A stretch of DNA of 64,000 nt from Pedobacter sp. HDW13. Lineage in GTDB: Bacteria; Bacteroidota; Bacteroidia; Sphingobacteriales; Sphingobacteriaceae. The notes under the pieces are model-generated. The model ran no database searches, had not been told where the DNA came from, and saw only the letters and a program-made list of their open reading frames with translations. Location: positions 620,001-684,000 of the forward strand of contig NZ_CP049868.1 in assembly GCF_011303555.1 (NCBI RefSeq), given 5' to 3'. The position numbers were made by a program, and so were the translations under genes. Positions 15,862-25,192 of the stretch are shown piece after piece. Numbering within the stretch: the stretch's first letter is position 1; the number at the start of each line of letters is the position of its first letter.

Positions 15862-18282
15862 TTATTGAATTTTATAGCTTGCTTTGGCCGCCACAGCTAC
15901 ACCTTTATCGGTAATTCCATCGGCTTTAATACGCACATTGCTCTTATTATCACTGTTGTGAAAAGTAATAGTTGCCTCTCCGTTTTCGTTTGTTTTTACG
16001 CCGGGGTTCCAGAATATGGTGGTCCTTAAATCTTTGCTTTGGGTCGCTGGGTTAGCATAATTGGGAGAATAAAAAGTGCGGGCGTTGTAATAGCCATTTA
16101 AGTTAACGTTCAGCAGGTTTAAGTTCGCACCTCGCAACGCTTCGTCTTTTAATACCAGACTGATGAGATACACTTCATTATTAGAGCGACCAATTAAATG
16201 CTGCACTTTTACCTGACTGATCTGATCCATGGTTAAACTGTAATAATCGAGCCGTTCGGTAACCAGCTCTTCGCGGTTGTTTACTTTAATCCTGGGCCTT
16301 ACTTTTTTTCCCTCAATAATAAAAGCCACCCCTTCATTCCCAATGCTATCGGTATCATCAACCGGCATGGCACCATTGGCCTTGGTTAACAGAAAATGTT
16401 CCAGTCCTTTATACGAGTAATCGGCTGCTGTAATGTTAAAAACCTGCTCCGGATAACCAAAACTGGTTAAGGTTTCTTCAAAAAGATTAACCTGCCTACT
16501 CTTCGCTGCTTTAATTTCCACTTCACTTAAGGTAATGGAATCGCCAAATTTATAAGTACGGTTATAATCCATGCGTTTACCCAACTCTACATTTAAAGGA
16601 TTTGGAATACCCGTTTGTGGCATTTTTAGCGAAGCCAGGTTTAAGGGCTTAATTAAGGTATCAATCTGCAACCAGCCACCTTTTTTGCCTTTATCGTCTT
16701 TTGATGAAATTTTAATTGACTGGTTTCCGAACCATTTTAAGCCATCAAGGAAATAATTTCCCTCCTGATCGGTTTTGGTAGTAAAAAGCTTATCGCCGGT
16801 AAAATTAGAACCAAATAAAGTAATGTTCATATTGGCCAGTGGTTTATTGGCCAGCTTTTCTCTTACCGAACCTTTAATGGTAATACCTGGTTCGGGCATG
16901 TAGCTGATTTTTATACTCGAATCGGCCAGTTTTTTCCATAAATAATCTCTCCAGCCCTGTGTAAGTAATAGTAAGTCGAGCTGTTTTAACCGAGATGGAT
17001 TACTTAGATCAAAATATTGTGCAGCGTTTTTAACCTCCCCTTTAATTTCCGATTGCAATAGCAGATAAGCCATGATATTTTGCCCATCATCCGGAATCAT
17101 TTCATCAACAGCCGCCAAAGAGAGCGAAGTTTTAACTGGCTGGCCAAGTGCATTACTTGTTTTAACCTTTAATGTTACCTTTTCGCGTGGCTTATAAGTT
17201 GTCTTATCAGCCGTGATGGCCATATTGATATTTTCATCACCCTGAATAAATACGAGTCTTTCGCAATTAGGCCTGCCCTGATCGTCAAGGAGTGTGATAG
17301 CCGAAATTCCCCTTGCAAAACCCTTGGTTGGAAAAGTAACCAAAACTGTAGGCTTGATGAGTTTGATAGCGCCTGAATAAATTACATCACCGCCATGCTT
17401 TACCATGATAGTAATGGTTTTATCTTTTAATTCGGTAAAAATTGGTGCATTTGCACTAATTACTGCCTTTATATTAGCTGAATCGGTAGTAACGTGTAGC
17501 GAAAGTCCTTTACCCAATATAACAGGCAATGTTGCTGCGAATTTTTCCTGATCATACTGCCCGGTAACGCGGTACTTTTCGTCTGGTTGAGGCGTTAAAG
17601 CAAAAATGCCCATTCCGGCTTCGGTACTGTTAAATGTGGCAATGGTATCGCCTTTTGATGAGATTATGCTTCCGGTTGCTTTTAGTCCGTTTCCAAGCTC
17701 ATCATTGGTTTTAAAAGCTACCACACTTGTTATGCCCTCAACCAGCGAACCGCCTTCGGGGAAAAACGCAATTGATTTTGTTTTGCCGGCTGTTGCAGTA
17801 ACATCGTTCTTTTTCTCCGCATTGCGGGTAAAATAAGAAGCGTTTTCCACAATATTATTGCTTACATATATCCTTTTCTGAAACACAAAATCATTACCAA
17901 AATTCCGCATCCAGCTGGTGTATGCCCTAATGTTGTACCAGCCCGAAGGAATGGAATCTTTTAATTCGAAATCGCCTTTGCCCAAACCTCCATCAATTCT
18001 GATAATTTTACTATCGAGTACAACTGATTTTGAAGAAACCAGCTCAACATATAAGTTGTTGCTGGTAGCGGTTAAGCTGGTGCTTTTTCCATTAACCAGA
18101 TAGGCACTAAACCAAACCGTTTCGCCGGTGCTGTAATAACTACGGTCTAGTTGCAAATAAGATTTCTCAAAAAACAATTTAATACCCGGCTTAGCAATAG
18201 CAGGTACAGTTTTTTGCTGCGCGAAACCACAAAATGCAAGTACATTTAAAAGTGTAAGCAAAAGATATTTTTTGAAATCCAT
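15862..18282 (-). CDS. Large secreted MG2-domain protein of unknown function
   Basis: An 806-aa protein; the frame stays open for 63 more codons upstream, but I start at the Met at 18282 because a signal peptide follows (MDFKKYLLL...CGFAQ). The N-terminal part (about 35-140) resembles the macroglobulin MG2 domain (LQLDRSYYSTGETVWFSAYLV, GWYNIRAYTSWMRN). A carboxypeptidase-regulatory-like domain follows (KGSVREKLANKPLANMNITL), then a segment resembling a degenerate TonB plug (about 580-700), then an Ig-like end. Such proteins are common in Bacteroidota and have no settled role. It is the first gene of the second minus-strand block, 48 bases before PL11 copy B, with a CAGGAT repeat upstream. 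Confidence 0.7.
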   Translation of the reverse strand: MDFKKYLLLTLLNVLAFCGFAQQKTVPAIAKPGIKLFFEKSYLQLDRSYYSTGETVWFSAYLVNGKSTSLTATSNNLYVELVSSKSVVLDSKIIRIDGGLGKGDFELKDSIPSGWYNIRAYTSWMRNFGNDFVFQKRIYVSNNIVENASYFTRNAEKKNDVTATAGKTKSIAFFPEGGSLVEGITSVVAFKTNDELGNGLKATGSIISSKGDTIATFNSTEAGMGIFALTPQPDEKYRVTGQYDQEKFAATLPVILGKGLSLHVTTDSANIKAVISANAPIFTELKDKTITIMVKHGGDVIYSGAIKLIKPTVLVTFPTKGFARGISAITLLDDQGRPNCERLVFIQGDENINMAITADKTTYKPREKVTLKVKTSNALGQPVKTSLSLAAVDEMIPDDGQNIMAYLLLQSEIKGEVKNAAQYFDLSNPSRLKQLDLLLLTQGWRDYLWKKLADSSIKISYMPEPGITIKGSVREKLANKPLANMNITLFGSNFTGDKLFTTKTDQEGNYFLDGLKWFGNQSIKISSKDDKGKKGGWLQIDTLIKPLNLASLKMPQTGIPNPLNVELGKRMDYNRTYKFGDSITLSEVEIKAAKSRQVNLFEETLTSFGYPEQVFNITAADYSYKGLEHFLLTKANGAMPVDDTDSIGNEGVAFIIEGKKVRPRIKVNNREELVTERLDYYSLTMDQISQVKVQHLIGRSNNEVYLISLVLKDEALRGANLNLLNVNLNGYYNARTFYSPNYANPATQSKDLRTTIFWNPGVKTNENGEATITFHNSDNKSNVRIKADGITDKGVAVAAKASYKIQ

Positions 18283-18467
18283 AGTAATTTTTCGATGGAA
18301 TAAAACTGCTTTTCGGGCATAAACAGCCCTGCAAAAAACATCATCAATACAAGAAATATTGGCGTAGCGAAGGCTCATCATGTGCAATTGGTTAGCGAAT
18401 CTTAACAGAAGCGTAGTAACAACGGTTAAATGATCCAAGCCGAATGTAAATAGTATATTTTTAACGT

Positions 18468-18488
18468 GCATCCTGTAGTATCCTGCTT
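18468..18488 (-). promoter_or_regulatory. Candidate operator: direct repeat CAGGAT-N5-CAGGAT (copy 2)
   Basis: Read on the minus strand this is the same 21 bases as at 10314-10334, about 186 bases upstream of the MG2-domain gene start. Two identical long matches upstream of two same-strand units of one pathway are unlikely by chance, so a shared activator is the simplest reading. A weak -7-like TACATTCG lies just downstream on the minus strand. Confidence 0.55.
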
Positions 18489-18673
18489 TTTAATGATGAC
18501 AATATGTTATAAGAAAGATTTTAAGGGTTTCTTGAAAATAAATTAAAAACATCAAGTAAAAAGTTACTTTACTAAACCCTTTTACTACTCCCTGACCAAT
18601 TTTCGCGCGTCATATCATTATTCAGAATGCTAATATTCTAGAATTTATTAACAAAATTGACATGCAACAAAAA

Positions 18674-18698
18674 AATAAATGTTAAATTAACGTTTATT
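18674..18698. promoter_or_regulatory. 25-bp near-perfect palindrome upstream of the arabinan operon
   Basis: The arms AATAAATGTTAA and TTAACGTTTATT surround a single central A. The 12-bp arms match at 11 positions; the core GTTAAATTAAC is exact. It sits 50 bases before the GH51 start codon and would cover the -33 region if TACTTTTA at 18712 is the -7 box, the usual place for a repressor. Low complexity makes chance occurrence possible. Confidence 0.45.
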
Positions 18699-18748
18699 AT
18701 TTTAAATATTTTACTTTTACGATTAGATTCTTCCAAATATTAAACCGT

Positions 18749-20752
18749 ATGAAATTAAATTACCCTGTAAAAAGTGTGTTTTCTGCATGCATAGCGTATG
18801 CTACAATTGGAATTGGGTTCATATCCGAAGTACAAGCGCAAACCGCAAAAGTAATTAAAGTAAAAACCGACCATGCTATTGCCAAAGTGCAGCCTAACAT
18901 GTGGGGAGTTTTTTTCGAGGACATTAACTTTGGTGCCGATGGTGGTATTTATGCCGAGTTGATTAAAAACCGTTCTTTCGAGTTTGCCAAACCCTTAATG
19001 GGTTGGAGTATTCAAAGAAAAAGGCCACAGGAAGGCGAAATATTGGTGGTAAACCGCAAGGAGGTGAACACCGCCAACCCAAGGTATTTACAGGTAAAAA
19101 AACAAACAGACGATTTTGAACTGGTTAACGAGGGCTTTAAAGGAATTGGTGTAAAAAAAGGCCTGCGTTACGATTTTTCGGTTATGTACCGTCAAGCTAA
19201 GCCTGGGGTTAAACTGGTACTCCTGTTAAAAGATGCCAGCAACAAGGTAATTGGGCAAGGAAGCCTAACACCCGATCAAACGGGGAACGACTGGAAAAAG
19301 CAATCGGCTAGCTTTACTGCTACCGAAACCGACCCTAAAGCCAAATTCTCTATTTTATTCCAGGGCAATGGAAATATCGATCTGGATATGATCTCCTTGT
19401 TTCCCGGCGATACCTGGAAAAACCGTCCGCAAGGTTTAAGGGCAGATATGGTACAGTTACTGGCCGATATGAAACCCGGCTTTATCCGCTTCCCAGGTGG
19501 CTGTATTGTAGAAGGAACAGATCTGGCCAACCGTTACCAATGGAAGAAAACCATTGGCCCAATCGAAAACAGACAGCTGATTATGAACCGCTGGAATACC
19601 GAGTTTGCTCATCGCCCTGCACCCGATTATTACCAAAGCTTTGGTTTGGGCTTTTTCGAATATTTTCAACTGGCCGAAGATATTGGTTCGGATGCTTTAC
19701 CGATCTTAAACTGTGGCATGGCCTGCCAGTTTAACTCGGCCGAAGTGGCTTCACTTGATGAACTTGATCCTTACGTACAGGATGCTTTAGACCTTATTGA
19801 ATTTGCCAATGGCGATATCACCACCAAATGGGGCAAAATGCGCGCTGATTTAGGACACCCGAAACCTTTCAATTTAAAAATGATGGGCGTGGGTAACGAA
19901 AACTGGGGACCACAATATTTAGAAAGGGTGGCAATTTTTACCAAAGCCATCAAAGCCAAATATCCTGATTTTAAACTCATCAACAGCTCGGGTACCGACC
20001 CTGACGGCGACCGCTTTAACCTATTGAACAATACTTTAAGAAGCAACAATGCCGATTTTATAGATGAACATTATTACCGCCCGGCCGATTGGTTTTTAAA
20101 AAATGCTGGCCGATATGATAGCTATCCCAGAAACGGATCGAAGGTTTTTGTGGGCGAGTATGCTGTACATGCCAGTGGCAATATTACCGGCAGCAATAAA
20201 AACAACTGGCAAAGTGCGTTGGCTTCAGCATCGTTAATGACGGGTTTAGAGCGCAACGCCGATGTAGTGCAAATGGCTTCTTATGCCCCACTTTTTGCTC
20301 ATATCGATGCCTGGCAATGGGCTCCCGATATGATTTGGGTTGATAACCTGAAATCGTACGGCACGCCTGATTATTATGTGCAGAAACTTTTTTCGACCAA
20401 TAAAGGCACCGATGTGGTAACCATTACTCTGGGCGATAAAAACATTACCGGTCAGGATGGTTTATACGCTTCTGCGGTAACTGATAAAGGCAAAAAAGAA
20501 CTGATCATTAAAATTGCCAATAACTCAGACCAGGCACAAAATATAGATTTTGACCTGGATGGAAAATTGAAACTCAGAAACAAGGCTACCAACGAGGAAA
20601 TAGCCAACAGCAATTTAAACCAACTCAACTCTTTCGATAACCCGGAAGCAGTAAGTCCGCAAAAGCATACCATTAACCTGAAAGGCAAAAAACTGAACCT
20701 GGCTTTAAAGCCCTACTCTTTTAACGTTATCAAAATTCCATTTAACCAATAG
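18749..20752 (+). CDS. GH51 alpha-L-arabinofuranosidase with carbohydrate-binding insert
   Basis: A 667-aa secreted GH51 enzyme (signal peptide about 1-30, VQAQ). An N-terminal part with the IYAELIKNRSFEF motif is followed by a CBM4/9-like beta-sandwich (about 75-220), then the TIM barrel and a C-terminal beta-sandwich. The acid/base is the Glu in GVGNENWG (E384) and the nucleophile the Glu in FVGEYAVH (E470). The family removes terminal arabinofuranose from arabinan or arabinoxylan. It heads a five-gene plus-strand operon and is followed 12 bases later by a second, shorter GH51 gene; the size difference suggests different side-chain preferences. Confidence 0.92.
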   Translation: MKLNYPVKSVFSACIAYATIGIGFISEVQAQTAKVIKVKTDHAIAKVQPNMWGVFFEDINFGADGGIYAELIKNRSFEFAKPLMGWSIQRKRPQEGEILVVNRKEVNTANPRYLQVKKQTDDFELVNEGFKGIGVKKGLRYDFSVMYRQAKPGVKLVLLLKDASNKVIGQGSLTPDQTGNDWKKQSASFTATETDPKAKFSILFQGNGNIDLDMISLFPGDTWKNRPQGLRADMVQLLADMKPGFIRFPGGCIVEGTDLANRYQWKKTIGPIENRQLIMNRWNTEFAHRPAPDYYQSFGLGFFEYFQLAEDIGSDALPILNCGMACQFNSAEVASLDELDPYVQDALDLIEFANGDITTKWGKMRADLGHPKPFNLKMMGVGNENWGPQYLERVAIFTKAIKAKYPDFKLINSSGTDPDGDRFNLLNNTLRSNNADFIDEHYYRPADWFLKNAGRYDSYPRNGSKVFVGEYAVHASGNITGSNKNNWQSALASASLMTGLERNADVVQMASYAPLFAHIDAWQWAPDMIWVDNLKSYGTPDYYVQKLFSTNKGTDVVTITLGDKNITGQDGLYASAVTDKGKKELIIKIANNSDQAQNIDFDLDGKLKLRNKATNEEIANSNLNQLNSFDNPEAVSPQKHTINLKGKKLNLALKPYSFNVIKIPFNQ

Positions 20753-20764
20753 ATTCAAGAGATT

Positions 20765-22306
20765 ATGATTAAAAAACTATTCTTCTCTGCCACCATGCTC
20801 TGTTGTGCCATTTTTGCACAGGCGCAAAACGAAACGCAGTTAACCATTAAACCTGCAGGCGATCAGATTGTAAGCAAACACATTTACGGTCATTTTTCTG
20901 AACATTTGGGCCGTTGTATTTACGATGGTTTTTGGGTAGATGAAAATTCAACTATTCCAAATAAAGGGCGAATCAGACTCGATATTGTAGATGCCCTAAA
21001 GAAAATTAAAGTACCTAACCTACGCTGGCCCGGTGGCTGCTTTGCCGATGAATACCATTGGCGTGATGGCATAGGACCACGAAACCAGCGCCCAAAAATG
21101 GTGAATACCAACTGGGGAGGCGTAACTGAGGACAATAGCTTTGGAACTCACGAGTTTTTAGATCTCTGCCAGATGATTGACTGCGAACCTTACATAGCGG
21201 GCAACGTGGGTAGCGGAACCGTTGAAGAAATGGCCAAATGGGTAGAATACCTGAATTTTGATGGAGTAAGCCCAATGACGGCTATCCGCAGCCAAAATGG
21301 AAGGGAAAAACCATGGAAAGTGACATTTTGGGGCGTAGGAAACGAAAGCTGGGGATGTGGCGGCAATATGACTCCTGCTTACTATTCTGATTTATACCGC
21401 AGGTATGCAACTTATGCCCGCAACTATCCGGGTGCACCGTTAAAAAGGATTGCCAGTGGTGCAAACTCGGGCGATTACAACTGGACCGAAACCTGCATGA
21501 AAAATATTGGCAACCAGATGTGGGGACTAACTTTGCATTATTATACGATCCCAACAGGCAGCTGGGGTGTAAAAGGATCAGCAACCAAATTTGATGAAGC
21601 ACAGTATTTCTCGACCATGAAAAACTGCTTAAAAATGGAAGAGCTGGTAACCAAACACTCAGCCATTATGGACAAATACGATCCGAAAAAGAAAGTAGCC
21701 CTGGTGGTAGATGAATGGGGAATCTGGACGGATGTAGAACCCGGCACAAATCCTGGTTTCTTATATCAGCAAAACAGCTTACGCGATGCACTTATTGCCG
21801 GCACTACCTTAAACATCTTTAACAACCATTCTGACCGTGTTAAAATGGCCAATCTGGCACAAACTGTTAATGTACTTCAAGCCTTAATTTTAACCGAAAA
21901 GGATAAAATGATCCTCACGCCTACCTACCATGTTTTTGATTTGTACAAAGTGCACCAGGATGCTAAATACTTACCAATTGCTTTTACCAGTCCTGATTAT
22001 GCTGTAGGCGACCAAAAAATTCCAGCCTTAAACGTTTCTGCCTCGCAGGATGCCAGCGGTGCAATCCATATTTCGTTGGTTAACCTCGATCCGAACAAGA
22101 AAATTGCTTTAAGCACAGTTTTAGATGGTTTGAAATGGAGCACAGTTACCGGCCAGATCTTAACTTCGGCCAAACTAACCGATGTAAACAGTTTTACAGA
22201 TGCCAATAAAGTGCATAATGCCAAGTTTAACGGCGCAAAAAAATCAGGAAACAGTTTAAAGGTAGAATTACCGGCTCAATCGGTTGTGGTATTAGAATTA
22301 AAATAA
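20765..22306 (+). CDS. GH51 alpha-L-arabinofuranosidase (compact type)
   Basis: A 513-aa GH51 enzyme with a signal peptide (about 1-20, FAQAQ). It lacks the carbohydrate-binding insert of its neighbour and has the AbfA-like plan: [18 protein letters not shown] near the start, [20 protein letters not shown], acid/base Glu in GVGNESWG (E194), and nucleophile Glu in VVDEWGIW (E317), then a C-terminal beta-sandwich. It should release alpha-L-arabinofuranose from arabino-oligosaccharides. It sits directly between GH51-CBM and GH97 in one operon. Confidence 0.93.
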   Translation: MIKKLFFSATMLCCAIFAQAQNETQLTIKPAGDQIVSKHIYGHFSEHLGRCIYDGFWVDENSTIPNKGRIRLDIVDALKKIKVPNLRWPGGCFADEYHWRDGIGPRNQRPKMVNTNWGGVTEDNSFGTHEFLDLCQMIDCEPYIAGNVGSGTVEEMAKWVEYLNFDGVSPMTAIRSQNGREKPWKVTFWGVGNESWGCGGNMTPAYYSDLYRRYATYARNYPGAPLKRIASGANSGDYNWTETCMKNIGNQMWGLTLHYYTIPTGSWGVKGSATKFDEAQYFSTMKNCLKMEELVTKHSAIMDKYDPKKKVALVVDEWGIWTDVEPGTNPGFLYQQNSLRDALIAGTTLNIFNNHSDRVKMANLAQTVNVLQALILTEKDKMILTPTYHVFDLYKVHQDAKYLPIAFTSPDYAVGDQKIPALNVSASQDASGAIHISLVNLDPNKKIALSTVLDGLKWSTVTGQILTSAKLTDVNSFTDANKVHNAKFNGAKKSGNSLKVELPAQSVVVLELK

Positions 22307-22312
22307 TTGAAG

Positions 22313-24250
22313 ATGAAATATAAAATTGCAAGCCTTATATTTTTGCTGTTTTCAGCTAACCAAATGCTTAAGGCGCAAACTAAATACGAAATTACAAGCC
22401 CGGATAAAGAATTAAGTGTTTCAGTTTTTCTTAAAAATAAACAAGCTTATTATACCATCAGCAGAAAATCTGCTCCTGTACTGGCAAATTCATCACTTGG
22501 TTTAATACGCGAAGATGCAGATTTTGCTAAAAACCTTACCGTAATGTCGGTTTCTAAAAATGAGCTGGTTAAAGATAACTATACTTTAAAAAACGGTAAA
22601 AGGCTAAACAATCAATATCTGGCCAATAAGCGGATTTTACACCTGCAAAATGCATCGGCACAAAAGATGGATGTTATTTTTCAGGTTTCAAATGATGGCG
22701 TGGCTTTCCGTTATTATTTTCCTGATGCAGATACACAACTGAAAAAAATTACTGAAGAAAAAACGGCATTTCATTTCTTTGAAAGTACCAAAGCCTGGAT
22801 GCAACCCATGTCGGTTGCTAAAACCGGTTGGGAAAGTACTAATCCATCGTACGAAGAATATTATAAAAAAGAGATCAGTGTAGGAACGCCTGCGCCCACC
22901 CAAGCAGGTTGGGTTTATCCGGCGTTGTTTAATTATAAGAATACCTGGTTGCTGGTTACCGAAGTTGGCTTAGATGGCGGTTATTGCGCCACCCGGTTAA
23001 AGCAAAATTCGCCGGCAGGAAATTATCAGGTGGGCTTTCCAGACGGCAGAGAAGCTTTTACCAACCAAAATGTAAATCCCGAATCTACATTGCCCTGGTA
23101 CACGCCCTGGCGGGTAATTGCTGTTGGCAGCCTTAAAAAAGTAACCGAATCTACTCTAGGGACTGATTTAGCCGCTCCGGCAAAAACAGCTATCAATCCC
23201 GAGTTATTTCAACTTGGCAAAGCTTCCTGGAGCTGGATCATGTTGAAAGATAATTCGATTGTTTACGACATACAGAAAAAATACATCGATTTCGCGGCTG
23301 ATATGAAATGGGAATACTGCCTGATTGATGTGGATTGGGACACAAAAATAGGCTATGAAAAAATGCAGCAACTGGCCGATTATGCCAAATCGAAAAATGT
23401 AGGTTTATTGCTTTGGTACAACTCTGCCGGCGATTGGAACACCGTAAAGTATACACCAAAAAATAAATTAACCACACACGAAAACCGTTTAAAAGAATTT
23501 GCTTTGCTCCAAAAAATGGGCATCAAAGGCATAAAAGTCGATTTTTTTGGAGGTGATGGTCAATCGATGATCCGCTATTACCTTGAACTTTTTGAAGATG
23601 CAGCAAAATTCGGTTTAAGTGTTAACTGCCATGGCGCAACTTTGCCAAGAGGCTGGCAACGCACTTACCCGAACCTGGTTACCATGGAATCGATTAAGGG
23701 AATGGAATTTATCACTTTCGATCAAAACAATGCAAACGAGGAGCCTTTGCATGCCACTACCATTCCATTTACGAGGAATATATTCGATCCGATGGACTTT
23801 ACACCGATGAACTTATCTAAAATCCCAAATATTAAACGTAAAACCACTGCTGCATTCGAACTGGCCTTGCCTGTAATTTTCCAATCAGGTGTTCAGCATT
23901 TGGCCGAATCGCCTAATGGTATGGCGACAGTACCAGCTTATGTAAAATCATTTTTGCAAACTTTTCCGGCAAGCTGGGAAGACACTAAATTTATTGATGG
24001 TTACCCTGGTAAATTTGTAGTGATGGCACGTAAAGCAGGTTCGAAATGGTATATCGCCGGTATAAATGGCGAAAATTCGGATAAGCTAATCAACCTTGAT
24101 TTTTCAAAATTCAACGCAAAAGAGGCTGAAATCATTATTGATGCCGAAGAGGGTACTGATTTTATAACCGGAGGCATCGACCTTAAATCTCCCCCTCCTG
24201 TTAAAATGAAACCATATGGCGGTTTTGTAATTGTTGTAACGCAGAAATAA
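22313..24250 (+). CDS. GH97 family glycosidase, probably retaining (alpha-galactosidase/beta-L-arabinopyranosidase type)
   Basis: A 645-aa GH97 protein. The frame opens with a TTG at 22307 right after the previous stop, but the ATG at 22313 gives a good signal peptide (MKYKIASLIFLLFS...LKAQ). It has the N-terminal beta-sandwich (about 25-270), the TIM barrel (ASWSWIMLKDNS onward) and a C-terminal sandwich. The KGIKVDFFGGDGQ segment carries an Asp (D410) where retaining GH97 enzymes such as BtGH97b have their nucleophile. That points to alpha-galactosidase or beta-L-arabinopyranosidase activity, in line with an arabinan/galactan side-chain operon. The subfamily call is from memory of the motif. 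Confidence 0.85.
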   Translation: MKYKIASLIFLLFSANQMLKAQTKYEITSPDKELSVSVFLKNKQAYYTISRKSAPVLANSSLGLIREDADFAKNLTVMSVSKNELVKDNYTLKNGKRLNNQYLANKRILHLQNASAQKMDVIFQVSNDGVAFRYYFPDADTQLKKITEEKTAFHFFESTKAWMQPMSVAKTGWESTNPSYEEYYKKEISVGTPAPTQAGWVYPALFNYKNTWLLVTEVGLDGGYCATRLKQNSPAGNYQVGFPDGREAFTNQNVNPESTLPWYTPWRVIAVGSLKKVTESTLGTDLAAPAKTAINPELFQLGKASWSWIMLKDNSIVYDIQKKYIDFAADMKWEYCLIDVDWDTKIGYEKMQQLADYAKSKNVGLLLWYNSAGDWNTVKYTPKNKLTTHENRLKEFALLQKMGIKGIKVDFFGGDGQSMIRYYLELFEDAAKFGLSVNCHGATLPRGWQRTYPNLVTMESIKGMEFITFDQNNANEEPLHATTIPFTRNIFDPMDFTPMNLSKIPNIKRKTTAAFELALPVIFQSGVQHLAESPNGMATVPAYVKSFLQTFPASWEDTKFIDGYPGKFVVMARKAGSKWYIAGINGENSDKLINLDFSKFNAKEAEIIIDAEEGTDFITGGIDLKSPPPVKMKPYGGFVIVVTQK

Positions 24251-24254
24251 AATC

Positions 24255-25190
24255 ATGAAGAAACTATTCTATACAGCTTTACTGCTTATTTGTGCTATTT
24301 TAAATGTGCAGGCACAGGCTAAAAAGGAAATTTATCTTTTCGCTTACTTTAAAAGCAATGGCGAAGATGGGCTTCACCTGGCTTACAGTACCGATGCCTA
24401 TAAATGGACAGCATTAAAAAATGATCAATCTTTCCTCACTCCTGCTGTAAGTAATGACAAGTTGATGCGCGATCCATGCATTATCCGTGGGGCCGATGGC
24501 CTGTTTCACATGGTGTGGACGGTTAGCTGGAAAGATAAAGGCATTGGTTATGCCAGCTCTAAAGATTTAATCAACTGGAGCGAGCAACAATTTATACCGG
24601 TTATGGCAAAAGAAGCAGGCGCACGCAATACCTGGGCACCTGAAATAACCTACGACAGCCAGACCAAAACCTACATGATTTATTGGGCCACAACCATTAG
24701 CGGTAAGTTTAACGAAACGGCTTCGACAGAAGAAAGTGGCTACAACCACCGGATGTATTATATTACTACTAAAGATTTTAAAACCTTTTCAGAAACTAAA
24801 CTTCTTTACGACCCCGGCTTTAATGTAATTGATGCAACTATTGTTAAAGATGGTAAACAGTTTGTGATGTTTTTAAAAGACGAAACCCGTGAGCCAGCTC
24901 AAAAAAACATTAAAATGGCTTATTCCGATCAGTTAATTGGTCCTTACAGCAAAGCTGGAAACCCGATTACCGGAAATTACTGGGCCGAAGGACCAACTAC
25001 CTTAAAAACCGGCAACAACTGGATGGTATATTTTGATAAGTACCGTGATCATAAATACGGTGCAATCCAATCTACAGATTTAAAAAACTGGATCGATGTT
25101 TCCGATAAAATCAGCCTACCAAAAGGTTTAAGGCATGGCACCATCCTTAGCATTAAAGAAAAAGAACTTAAAGAATTATTAAAACAATAA
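24255..25190 (+). CDS. GH43 family five-bladed propeller glycosidase (copy A)
   Basis: A 311-aa secreted enzyme with a signal peptide (about 1-20, VQAQ). Propeller motifs include HLAYSTDAYKWTAL, LMRDPCIIRG (D73), GYASSKDLINWS, WAPEITYD, and FNVIDATIVKDG with WAEGPT supplying the acidic residues expected of GH43 (Asp base, Asp pKa modulator, Glu acid). GH43 covers alpha-L-arabinofuranosidase, arabinanase, beta-xylosidase and galactan-active enzymes. The single-domain plan and operon partners favour a pectic arabinan or arabinogalactan role. It starts 4 bases after GH97 and ends 2 bases before the next GH43. Confidence 0.85.
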   Translation: MKKLFYTALLLICAILNVQAQAKKEIYLFAYFKSNGEDGLHLAYSTDAYKWTALKNDQSFLTPAVSNDKLMRDPCIIRGADGLFHMVWTVSWKDKGIGYASSKDLINWSEQQFIPVMAKEAGARNTWAPEITYDSQTKTYMIYWATTISGKFNETASTEESGYNHRMYYITTKDFKTFSETKLLYDPGFNVIDATIVKDGKQFVMFLKDETREPAQKNIKMAYSDQLIGPYSKAGNPITGNYWAEGPTTLKTGNNWMVYFDKYRDHKYGAIQSTDLKNWIDVSDKISLPKGLRHGTILSIKEKELKELLKQ

Positions 25191-25192
25191 GT

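Larger units (their letters stand above)
18283..18748. promoter_or_regulatory. Divergent control region between the two pectin blocks
   Basis: This 466-bp gap separates divergently transcribed units and has no believable gene. It holds the second CAGGAT direct-repeat element (18468-18488) facing the minus block and a 25-bp palindrome (18674-18698) facing the plus block. The plus-strand side is very AT-rich. I see no exact match to the Bacteroidota -33/-7 consensus; TACTTTTA at 18712-18719 is the nearest -7 candidate for the plus operon. Confidence 0.55.

Noticed and set aside
18283..18471. Upstream extension of the MG2-domain protein
   Set aside because: The extra 63 residues lack similarity to a signal or domain and precede a clean signal peptide starting at 18282.
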